Shown: piece by piece, positions 1 to 6,300 of the stretch
How the letters are laid out: each line of letters opens with the position of its first letter
Numbering within the stretch: position 1 is the stretch's first letter
Assembly: GCA_009703845.1 (NCBI GenBank)
Contig: WLFI01000010.1
Coordinates: forward strand, 1-11,096
Source of the DNA: Actinomycetota bacterium
Lineage (GTDB): Bacteria; Actinomycetota; Actinomycetes; Actinomycetales; Microbacteriaceae
DNA length: 11,096 bases
Direction of reading: 5' to 3'
Notes under the pieces: model-generated
The model's input: the letters and a program-made list of their open reading frames with translations, nothing else
What the model was told of the DNA's origin: nothing
Databases searched by the model: none
Position numbers and translations under genes: made by a program

Positions 1-9
1 AGGTGAACC

Positions 10-708
10 GTGACTGACTTGATTGATACAACCGAAATGTATCTGCGCACCATTCTCGAACTCGAAGAAGAAGGTCAGGTTGCACTCCGAGCTCGAATCT
101 CTGAGCGCCTCGGGCATTCTGGCCCTACCGTTTCTGAGACCGTAAACCGTATGTCTCGCGACGGCCTAGTGACAATCGCCGATGATCGCCACCTCGACCT
201 CACCGAACAAGGCAGGCTCGAGGCAGTTCGAGTCATGCGAAAGCACCGATTGGCCGAACGCTTGCTGGCCGACGTTATCGGTCTCGAGTGGGAGTTTGTT
301 CACGAAGAGGCCTGCCGGTGGGAGCACGTAATGAGCGAAGAGGTAGAGCGCAAAATCATCGGGCTCATCTCGTCGCCAGATTTGTCTCCATACGGAAACC
401 CGATACCTGGGCTTGAAGAACTCGGCTTCTCTCCGAATCCGCTCTTTGTCGACGGGGTCGTTTCGCTACCAGCCGTGTTGGCAAACGAAGGCCGCGCATC
501 CGGTTTGGTCTTGCGAAGAATCGGTGAACCAATTCAGATCGACCCAGAGTTTCTTGGCGAGCTCAAGAGCATCGGTCTGATTCCCGGTGCAGTAATCAGC
601 GCTGATCACATAGATGGCCGCATCTTTGTGTCGCTAGACGGCCAAGACGCTGGATTGGCTCTAGACCACGACCTTGCCGCTCACCTATTTGTTGAGGCCG
701 CCCGTTAG
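10..708 (+). CDS. dtxR: DtxR/IdeR-family metal-dependent transcriptional repressor
   Basis: A 232-residue iron (or manganese)-sensing repressor. It should bind DNA as metal-loaded dimers and control iron uptake, siderophore and oxidative-stress genes. Residues 1-73 form the winged helix-turn-helix, and 74-140 form the dimerisation/metal domain. The metal ligands fall at the same numbers as in diphtheria DtxR: M10, C102, E105 and H106 (primary site), and H79, E83 and H98 (ancillary site). The C-terminal SH3-like domain (about 148-228) carries E173 and Q176 with the same spacing as DtxR E170/Q173, which complete the ancillary site. C102 favours the iron-sensing DtxR/IdeR branch over MntR. The start is GTG at 10, preceded by an AGGTGA ribosome-binding site at 1-6; the promoter lies outside the window. 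Full length. The family call is very secure; the exact metal is inferred. Confidence 0.96.
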   Translation: MTDLIDTTEMYLRTILELEEEGQVALRARISERLGHSGPTVSETVNRMSRDGLVTIADDRHLDLTEQGRLEAVRVMRKHRLAERLLADVIGLEWEFVHEEACRWEHVMSEEVERKIIGLISSPDLSPYGNPIPGLEELGFSPNPLFVDGVVSLPAVLANEGRASGLVLRRIGEPIQIDPEFLGELKSIGLIPGAVISADHIDGRIFVSLDGQDAGLALDHDLAAHLFVEAAR

Positions 709-718
709 AGCCCACCGA

Positions 719-739
719 GAATCTGTGGCCGGCAGATTC
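719..739. repeat. Perfect 7-bp inverted repeat GAATCTG-7-CAGATTC
   Basis: GAATCTG at 719-725 and its exact complement CAGATTC at 733-739 flank a 7-nt spacer, just after the dtxR stop codon. No T-run follows, so it is not a standard intrinsic terminator. The same heptamer recurs at 818-824 and, less one base, inverted at 847-852, so it may belong to a shared operator set, or act as a weak 3' stem for dtxR mRNA. Confidence 0.5.
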
Positions 740-750
740 ACAGGTACGGT

Positions 751-781
751 TTGGCACGATTATGAGAACCGCGGGTAAACT
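751..781 (+). promoter_or_regulatory. Candidate promoter upstream of the NlpC/P60 gene (TTGGCA-19-TAAACT)
   Basis: TTGGCA at 751-756 and TAAACT at 776-781 resemble -35 and -10 boxes, although the 19-nt spacer is long. The stretch GGTAAACTTTAG (774-785) is repeated exactly at 9191-9202 upstream of the histone-like gene, which supports its being a real transcription-start motif in this genome. It would give a leader of about 130 nt before the TTG start at 917. Confidence 0.5.
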
Positions 782-789
782 TTAGGTAT

Positions 790-814
790 TGCAGTTCACA
801 AACCTGAACTTGCA
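790..814 (+). promoter_or_regulatory. Leader hairpin in the NlpC/P60 upstream region
   Basis: AGTTCA (793-798) pairs with TGAACT (805-810) around a 6-nt loop. Three more pairs (790-792 with 812-814) form beyond a one-base bulge. It would lie near the 5' end of a transcript started from the upstream promoter. It could be an RNA element or a protein operator; I do not recognise it as a known riboswitch. Confidence 0.35.
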
Positions 815-852
815 GTCGAATCTGAATTGTTTCTAATCTCGTAATTCAGATT
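810..852 (+). promoter_or_regulatory. Second candidate promoter overlapped by a 10-bp perfect inverted repeat
   Basis: TTGCAG (810-815) and TAATCT (834-839) are 18 nt apart and make a reasonable promoter, with transcription starting near 846. AATCTGAATT (819-828) and its exact complement AATTCAGATT (843-852) bracket the -10 box: one arm lies in the spacer and the other at the start site. That is a typical repressor position. The same arms could also fold in RNA made from the upstream promoter, followed by TTTTCT. Confidence 0.45.
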
Positions 853-916
853 TTCTAAAACGATGAGTTTCGATACGAGAGTGGCTCGAAGAGTTACTGA
901 AACTTGGAGGTTTGCC

Positions 917-1834
917 TTGGCCCAAAAGCCCGGTGGTCGCAGACGCGCAAACGTGAAGATCAATGTCTTCGAGCAGTTTGAGTTGCGCAGTCGTAGTTCG
1001 GTCGAAGCATCATTGCTTGCAAAGCAAGAACGCTCGATTCGTCGCGCCGATCGCAGAGCTGCCCGTTTGGCTGCAAAGAACGCTCCCGAAGTTGCAGTGG
1101 TTACTCAAGATGCTTTGACCGGGGCCGCATTCGTTGTTCCAGCTGTTCGAACTACCCTGACCGCCAGGTTGAAGCCTGTTCGCGCCTACCTAACCATGTT
1201 GGTGTTCTCGGGAATGATGGCCACAGCGGCACTGCCCGCATATGCGATGAGCCCAGAGTTGGCTGCATTTGCAGGTGTCGGATCGCTAGACCCAAGCCTG
1301 TTCGCGGCTGACGCCGAAACTCAGGGTCTTACCGTGACTCAGATCGGTTTGCAAAACTACAAACGCGGTACTGCCAAAGACATCTCAGCCGAAGAGCTCT
1401 TTCGCCAACAAACCATCACCGCCTACCGTGACTATGCCGGCCCAACCGCCGAGGATTACCTGCTGAACCCGCCGTTCCCGACCTACAACACCGAAAAGGT
1501 GATGCAGGTTGCGGCTACATACGTTGGCGTTCCTTATGTCTTCGGTGGTGAAACTCCTGCTGGTTTCGACTGCTCCGGCTATGTGAAGTTCGTGTTCTCG
1601 CAGTTCGGTATTGCTCTGCCACACTCGGTGAACGGCCAGGCCCGCATGGGTAAAATCATCAATCCAGAGGATGCCCTACCGGGCGACCTCGTAATCATGA
1701 ACGACCACAGCCACGACGGCATTTATGCGGGCAACGGTATGTTCTACCACGCGCCACTTCGCGGGGACAAAGTGAAACTAGCCCCAATCTTCACCCCAAA
1801 CCACTACTTTGTTCGCTTGGGCATCGACGGCTAA
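917..1834 (+). CDS. Exported NlpC/P60-family cell-wall endopeptidase
   Basis: Predicted peptidoglycan hydrolase of the NlpC/P60 cysteine peptidase family, which cuts D-gamma-glutamyl-diaminopimelate-type stem-peptide bonds in cell-wall turnover or division. The chosen TTG start (917) has GGAGG at 906-910 with a 6-nt spacer and gives 305 residues; an in-frame ATG at 863 would add 18 residues but lacks a ribosome-binding site. About 85 basic residues precede a hydrophobic segment ending in AYA, so the signal or anchor sequence is unusually far from the N-terminus. The C-terminal third is the catalytic domain: Cys in FDCSGY (codon 1571-1573), His in the SHDGIY motif (codon 1712-1714) and the third polar residue His in FYHAP (codon 1748-1750). 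No LysM or SH3 wall-binding domain is visible. The long cytoplasmic tail is the odd feature. It may be an alternative regulated-anchor design. Confidence 0.9.
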   Translation: MAQKPGGRRRANVKINVFEQFELRSRSSVEASLLAKQERSIRRADRRAARLAAKNAPEVAVVTQDALTGAAFVVPAVRTTLTARLKPVRAYLTMLVFSGMMATAALPAYAMSPELAAFAGVGSLDPSLFAADAETQGLTVTQIGLQNYKRGTAKDISAEELFRQQTITAYRDYAGPTAEDYLLNPPFPTYNTEKVMQVAATYVGVPYVFGGETPAGFDCSGYVKFVFSQFGIALPHSVNGQARMGKIINPEDALPGDLVIMNDHSHDGIYAGNGMFYHAPLRGDKVKLAPIFTPNHYFVRLGIDG

Positions 1835-1848
1835 GTCGGTTTGGGTTT

Positions 1849-1882
1849 CGGCGACTGAAGCCTGAATTCGCTCGTTTTTTTT
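1849..1882 (+). terminator. Probable intrinsic terminator after the NlpC/P60 gene
   Basis: A short stem pairs CGGCGA (1849-1854) with TCGCTCG (1868-1874), with one bulged T and a 13-nt loop. It is followed directly by eight Ts at 1875-1882. The stem is weak, but the T-run and the position just after the stop codon make termination likely. Confidence 0.5.
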
Positions 1883-1941
1883 GATACCAAATCGTCATGT
1901 TTTGTTGGCGTTTCATTCATAGCTCACACCGATTCTGGGCG

Positions 1942-1947
1942 TAATCT
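1942..1947 (+). promoter_or_regulatory. Candidate -10 box (TAATCT) for the small ORF/HNH transcript
   Basis: TAATCT is the same hexamer found 6-7 nt before two other starts in the window. A start near 1954 would give a leader of about 36 nt before the small ORF at 1990. I see no convincing -35 at the usual distance. Confidence 0.35.
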
Positions 1948-1989
1948 CTTCGCAAGTAGCGCAATCGTTTTCTCGGTTAGGAGGAGTTG

Positions 1990-2088
1990 ATGACTTTGCA
2001 GAGCATGCCCGCCAAGCACGTTTACCAAATGCGCCAACCCCATCAGTCCTGCCGGGCTTACACCGCAAACGCGCGTCGTCATTTTTGA
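1990..2088 (+). CDS. Putative 32-residue small ORF / leader peptide
   Basis: Not recognised. The ORF starts with ATG at 1990 after a strong Shine-Dalgarno, AGGAGG at 1979-1984 with a 5-nt spacer. It encodes 32 residues, begins MTLQSMPAKHVYQM and ends CRAYTANARRHF. It is basic, with several His, Arg and Gln, one Cys, and no membrane segment. The TGA stop (2086-2088) lies in the right arm of an intrinsic terminator (2071-2101), so a ribosome finishing the ORF would cover and melt that hairpin. This geometry suggests a leader peptide controlling read-through into the HNH gene at 2168, which has no clear promoter of its own. Alternatives are a free-standing small protein, or a small non-coding RNA of about 150 nt with a fortuitous ORF. 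Confidence 0.45.
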   Translation: MTLQSMPAKHVYQMRQPHQSCRAYTANARRHF

Positions 2089-2101
2089 CGGCGCGTTTTT
2101 T
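2071..2101 (+). terminator. Strong intrinsic terminator overlapping the end of the small ORF
   Basis: CGCGTCGTCA (2072-2081) pairs with TGACGGCGCG (2086-2095) around a TTTT loop, with one G-U pair and one further G-U closing pair (2071/2096). Ts follow at 2096-2101. It lies 67 bases upstream of the HNH start codon and contains the stop codon of the preceding small ORF. Confidence 0.85.
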
Positions 2102-2128
2102 GTTTCTCGGCTGCGCTACCCACCGAAA

Positions 2129-2148
2129 ATCCAGAAATCCGTCTGGAT
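2129..2148 (+). repeat. 6-bp inverted repeat upstream of the HNH gene
   Basis: ATCCAG (2129-2134) and CTGGAT (2143-2148) are exact complements separated by 8 nt and end 19 nt before the HNH start. This could be an operator or an mRNA hairpin near the ribosome-binding site. It is short enough to be chance. Confidence 0.3.
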
Positions 2149-2167
2149 GCCTTCGAAAGGTTGATTC

Positions 2168-2671
2168 GTGCGAACTCTAGTTCTAAACGCTGGCTACGAA
2201 CCACTCGCAGTGGTCTCGTTCAAACGTGCGTTGATTTTAGTGCTGAACCAAAAAGCCACAGTTCTTGCCGGAGCGGGTGACTTGCAGGTTCACAGTGCCT
2301 CCAAAGACTTCACACTTCCATCGGTGATCTTGTTGCAGCGCTATGTTCGGGTACCGACATCCCGTCATGTGCCGGTTTCGCGAAGGGGAGTGCTTCGTCG
2401 CGACGGGTATCGATGCGCCTACTGCCAAAAGTCGGCAAACACCATCGATCACGTGCAGCCCAAGTCGCGAGGCGGCAAAGACACCTGGGAAAATTTGGTG
2501 GCATGTTGCCTAAAATGCAACAACGCCAAGAGCGACAAGACCCTCGCTGAAATTGGTTGGGAGCTCCGCAATCAACCTCGGATGCCTCAGGGAATCGCCT
2601 GGACTGTTCGGGGTGCTGAGCGATTTGAACCCGAGTGGGATGAGTTTCTGAATTTTGCTCAGGCCGCCTAA
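2168..2671 (+). CDS. HNH endonuclease (zinc-dependent, actinobacterial conserved type)
   Basis: A 167-residue HNH nuclease. The N-terminal ~75 residues (LVLNAGYEPLAVVSFKRA) match a form widespread in actinobacteria; the HNH domain spans about 76-125. Visible zinc ligands are C83/C86 and C114/C117. D94-H95 carries the catalytic His of the first H position, N109 is the central Asn, and N118/N119-K121 close the motif, so the nuclease core looks intact. These proteins are usually chromosomal singletons with no partner methylase, and none is seen here; the biological role is not established. The start is GTG at 2168 with AAAGG at 2156-2160. No clear -10 box lies between the terminator ending at 2101 and this start, so expression may depend on read-through from upstream. 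A TM2-protein promoter lies just after its stop. Confidence 0.88.
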   Translation: MRTLVLNAGYEPLAVVSFKRALILVLNQKATVLAGAGDLQVHSASKDFTLPSVILLQRYVRVPTSRHVPVSRRGVLRRDGYRCAYCQKSANTIDHVQPKSRGGKDTWENLVACCLKCNNAKSDKTLAEIGWELRNQPRMPQGIAWTVRGAERFEPEWDEFLNFAQAA

Positions 2672-2681
2672 ATAAGGGCAC

Positions 2682-2687
2682 TAATCT
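2682..2687 (+). promoter_or_regulatory. Candidate -10 box (TAATCT) for the TM2-domain gene
   Basis: TAATCT begins ten bases after the HNH stop codon. Transcription would begin around 2694, exactly at an in-frame ATG, so either a leaderless start there or a 42-nt leader to the Shine-Dalgarno-led ATG at 2736 is possible. Confidence 0.5.
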
Positions 2688-2735
2688 GTTTTTATGAATG
2701 GGGGATTCTCCGTTCCAGTCGAAGAGGAGAAACAA

Positions 2736-3113
2736 ATGGCAGGAAACTTCTGCAGCCACTGCGGTAACGCGGTGAGCCCTATGGCCGCGGCATGCCCGCA
2801 GTGTGGCCACCCAGTAGCAGATCAGCAGGCAACTCAGCAGGCCGCTCAGCCGGTCGCTCAGCCGGCGGTAGGCCAGCCGTTAGCCAACCCTTATACGCCC
2901 GTTAAGTCTCGTGTTACCGCCGGCGTTTTAGGAATCTTGGTCGGTGGGCTTGGAATTCATAAGTTCTACTTAGGCAAAGTTGGCTTAGGTGTTGTCTATC
3001 TGTTGTTGGTCTGGACCTATGTACCAGCAATCATCGGCCTAGTCGAGGGAATCATTTATTTGACTCAGAGCGACCAAGACTTCGCAAAAAAACAGGGCGT
3101 TCGCGTCGCCTAG
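2736..3113 (+). CDS. Zinc-ribbon and TM2-domain membrane protein
   Basis: A 125-residue membrane protein of unknown function. An N-terminal zinc ribbon has C6-x2-C9 and C20-x2-C23. A low-complexity Gln/Ala/Pro linker covers about residues 28-55. The C-terminal TM2 domain has two hydrophobic helices (about 58-76 and 80-105), with the family's short polar turn GIHKFYLGK between them. The domain order (zinc ribbon, flexible linker, TM2) is common in bacteria, but no biochemical role is known. The start at 2736 is chosen because AGGAG (2725-2729) lies 6 nt upstream and the protein then begins directly with the ribbon. An in-frame ATG at 2694, placed for leaderless translation, would add 14 residues. 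A strong terminator follows, so it is probably monocistronic. Confidence 0.88.
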   Translation: MAGNFCSHCGNAVSPMAAACPQCGHPVADQQATQQAAQPVAQPAVGQPLANPYTPVKSRVTAGVLGILVGGLGIHKFYLGKVGLGVVYLLLVWTYVPAIIGLVEGIIYLTQSDQDFAKKQGVRVA

Positions 3114-3129
3114 AGCTTAGACAAAATAA

Positions 3130-3163
3130 ACCGGGTGTCACCGCTGGTGGCACCCGGTTTTTT
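3130..3163. terminator. Strong bidirectional intrinsic terminator
   Basis: CCGGGTGTCACC (3131-3142) pairs with GGTGGCACCCGG (3146-3157), with one G-U pair, a 3-nt loop and an extra A-T at 3130/3158. Ts at 3158-3163 serve the TM2 gene on the plus strand. The A-rich flank at 3121-3130 gives a T-rich tail on the minus strand, so it also suits the tRNA transcribed from the right. Confidence 0.93.
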
Positions 3164-3164
3164 G

Positions 3165-3237
3165 TGGCCCCGATAGGAATCGAACCTACGACACAAGGTT
3201 TAGGAAACCTCTGCTCTATCCACTGAGCTACGGAGCC
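3165..3237 (-). tRNA. tRNA-Arg, anticodon CCU
   Basis: Read on the minus strand, 73 nt fold as a complete tRNA. The acceptor is GGCUCCG with CGGGGCC and discriminator A. The D arm is GCUC/GAGC. The anticodon stem GAGGU/ACCUU encloses the loop UUCCUAA, giving anticodon CCU. The T arm has GGUUCGAAUCC. It decodes AGG arginine codons. CCA is not encoded (CAA follows the discriminator), so it must be added after transcription. A -10-like TATATT (minus strand) lies ten bases upstream, and the shared terminator lies just downstream. Confidence 0.97.
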
Positions 3238-3247
3238 GCAAAACCCC

Positions 3248-3253
3248 AATATA
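3248..3253 (-). promoter_or_regulatory. Candidate -10 box (TATATT, minus strand) for tRNA-Arg
   Basis: AATATA on the plus strand reads TATATT on the minus strand and ends ten bases before the tRNA 5' end, giving a start a few bases upstream of the mature tRNA. A short inverted repeat (CTTGC 3255-3259, GCAAG 3266-3270) lies just upstream. No clear -35 is seen. Confidence 0.5.
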
Positions 3254-3298
3254 CCTTGCCTTACCGCAAGCCTCCGAGCCCGCACCCCTTGAGAAAGT

Positions 3299-3304
3299 TA
3301 GTCT
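3299..3304 (+). promoter_or_regulatory. Candidate -10 box (TAGTCT) for the helicase-like gene; probably leaderless
   Basis: TAGTCT is followed by exactly six bases and then the ATG at 3311. No Shine-Dalgarno lies upstream of that ATG. This matches leaderless transcription, in which the mRNA begins at the start codon, as is common in actinobacteria. The tRNA promoter diverges from the same 73-bp gap. Confidence 0.5.
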
Positions 3305-3310
3305 GTAGCC

Positions 3311-6300
3311 ATGGATTCCAATGGTTCTGGCCGCATCGACTGGAATGTTTGGCTGCGCGAAATTCGAGAGATCGGTTTCACGAACACGCTCTTGAACTTT
3401 GAGCCAAACAACGTTGGGCAAATCGATCTTGAGCGCGCGCATCCCGGCGGTTTGGCTCAGTTGGCAGCCGCCCGTACCGGCGTTCTTTCTAATCTTTTTC
3501 GTGACCCGTTGGCATTTTCACGAGCCTACTCGGCAGCTAAACGCATAAAGCAGAGAGCCGAAATTCTAGATTCGCAGTTCGGAATCAAGAGCCTCGGGCT
3601 GGTTGGCGGGCTTGTCAATCTGGAACACGATGGTTTTGACCTAGCGTTACCAATTTTGATTTGGCCTTTGACCCTGGAGCGTAAAACCGATGATTTCGAA
3701 TTGCGGCTAGGGGAGCATCCGAGGGTTAATCCTGGCTTGGTAGAGGCCTTAGAGGTTAGTTACGGCGCCAGGGTAGATGAAGGTCTTCTGCTGTCGCTGT
3801 TGGGTGCCGGGGCAGATTTGCTTCCGATATCGGCGCTCGAATATTTGGCGAACTTAGCTGGACCGACGGCCAATCTTGAGACTCGCCGCATTCTCGCTGT
3901 TGGAACCTTTGCAACCGAATCGATTGAGTTGCACGCTGATGTGAAGCAGAACGAAACCCCGCTGCTGCGGGCTCTGGCTGGCTTAGAAGCAGAAATTCAA
4001 CGACCAACGTCTGACACTTCGCCAGCCAGCGAAACACTCATCATCAGCGATGCCGACATTGTTCAACGCACGGTCGTTGCGCGTGCCATTGCCGGAGATA
4101 GCTTCGCTGTTGAAACGTTGCCAGGTTGCGGCTACACCCAAACGGTCGTCAACACGATTGCTGGATTGGTTGCGGCAAATAAGCGCGTGCTCGTTGTCGC
4201 ACCGCGCCGCCAAACATTGAGCGAGCTAGCCGACCGTTTCGCTGGTCTCGGGCTCGGCGGCCTAGCTATTCGATCAGAATCCACCTGGTTCGACGTCATC
4301 GCCGCGATCAGTCGAAATGAGAAAGCGGTTGCTTCAAACTTGGATGCTCCGCTGGAGTTGCGCACATCGGCCGAGTCAAGGGTGAGTGAGTATCTAGACC
4401 TGCTTGTCAAGCGTGACGAAAAAGTTGGGCTATCAGTTTCAGAGTGCTTGGTGGCGCTCGCGAAACTCAGCCTTATGGCTAGAGCTCCGCAAACCAGTGC
4501 TCGCATCAAGCCTCAGTATTTGCTTGATGAGTCACATCGCTCGAGCGCTCTAGAACTGCTCTACCAAGCTCACGACCTTGGCGAGTTTAATTTTGCATCA
4601 ACCGAGACCGCCTGGTTCCAAGCCAAATTCGACACCCAGGCTCAAGTAGATGAAGCTCTAGAGCTGGCGAGTCGTTTAGAAAAAACGGTGCTGCCCGAGC
4701 TAACCAATCTGCTTGACTCGTTCATTCGAAAGTCACACTTTAGGCCGGCAGCGACGGTTGAAGACTGGGGTGTGTACCTAAGACTCTTTGTGGGCATCCG
4801 AGAATCTCTGGCGCGATTTGTGCCCGAAGTTTTTGACCGACCGCTCGACGAGTTGATTGCAGCAACCGGGCCAAGAACTGCAAAGTCTGAACTCTCAGGT
4901 TCAAGTCGCAGAAGGCTCAAGAAACTGGCCAAGGAATACATCCGACCAGGCATGAGCGTTGGCGATCTGCACGTTGCGCTCACTGCAGCAAATGAGCAAC
5001 GACAAGCGTGGCAACAATACTCTCTGAATGAAAACAAACCCGAGGTGCCAACGGGTATCAATGAGGCACTCATTGCCTATCAAAATTTTGTAACCGACCT
5101 GGCTTCACTTCAATCTCATGTTGACGATGATGCCTCGGCAAAACCACTTTTGAAAATGCCTTTGCTCGAGTTAGCGAAAGCCTTATCTTCGATGGCGGCC
5201 GACAGAGAGCCGCTCGAAAATCTCGAGGTAAGAAATGCTTTGCGTGAGCAGTTGCGTGAGCAAGGCATCTCGGCGCTGGCCCGTGATTTAGCCAATCTCA
5301 AGGTAAAACGTGAGCATCTAGCAGCCGAACTAGATCTGTCTTGGTGGCAGTCTGCACTTGAGTATCTTGTGGCCAGGGACGCTTCGGTCATGAAGTACAC
5401 CGCTGAACAAATCGATTCGATTGAAGAAGACTTTGCCGCAGCCGACAGTGCTGTGAATTTCGAATCGCGCGCGCACTTGGCCTATGAGCTCTCTTTGAAG
5501 TGGCACAAAGCTCTTGCAGATCATGCTGACCAGGCTGCAAACCTGAAAGCGTTGTTGCGCACCAAACAAGCCACCTTCAAATCGCTAAAGGCAGCAGCTC
5601 CAGACATTTATGGAAACCTTGTGCCTGTTGTCATGACATCGCCGTATTTGGTCAGCAGAGAACTGACCGAAGATCGGTTCGATGTTGCCTTAATCTTGGA
5701 TGCTGCCGGCACAACTGTCGCCGAAAATATTGCCGCGCTGCAGCGCGTTGAACAAGTGATTTCGTTCGGCGATGAAGCCATCGCTGCTCCAGGCGGATTC
5801 GAAGTTGAGTGCCACGAGTATTCGCTCAAGCGCGAACGAATTGTGCCTTCGGTTCACTCTGCCGTGGCGAATAGCCATGATCTAGTAGTTTTGAAAAAAT
5901 CATGGCGACCAAACGGGCAAGCTTTGGGCGCTCTCATCAATCGCGAGTTTTATCAGAATCGCATTTTGTTCGCTCCGACCGCAGCAGAGTTTTTGGGCAA
6001 CTCGAATCTATTAATTGAATTGATTACTTCGGGAATTGGATCGAGCACAAAGGGAACCAGCGCTGTTGAAAGCCCAGACGCCGAGGTTGACCGAGTTGTG
6101 TCGCTGGTGCTGAAACATGCTGCAGAGCAGCCTGAGGATTCGCTGCTGGTCGCTACCGCATCCAAGTTGCACGCAGACCGCATCGACCAAGCACTGCGCA
6201 TCGCCCTAAAGTCGAAGGCTGAGCTAGAGGAGTTCTTTGATTCGCACGGCCGCGAAAAATTCGAGGTCACATCGGTCGCTTCACTCTCGCATCGTGTAGC

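Noticed and set aside
709..916. A c-di-AMP (ydaO/yuaA) riboswitch upstream of the NlpC/P60 gene
   Set aside because: Such riboswitches are expected before actinobacterial cell-wall hydrolases, but I could not find the conserved core segments, and the leader is shorter than usual.
2310..2810. A 166-codon minus-strand open frame across the HNH gene and the start of the TM2 gene
   Set aside because: It spans two well-supported sense genes and the promoter between them; its His/Arg/Cys/Pro-rich composition is shadow-like.
3165..3237. An integration site (attachment site) at the tRNA-Arg gene
   Set aside because: No integrase and no duplicated tRNA 3' segment is visible in the window; the flanking genes look chromosomal.
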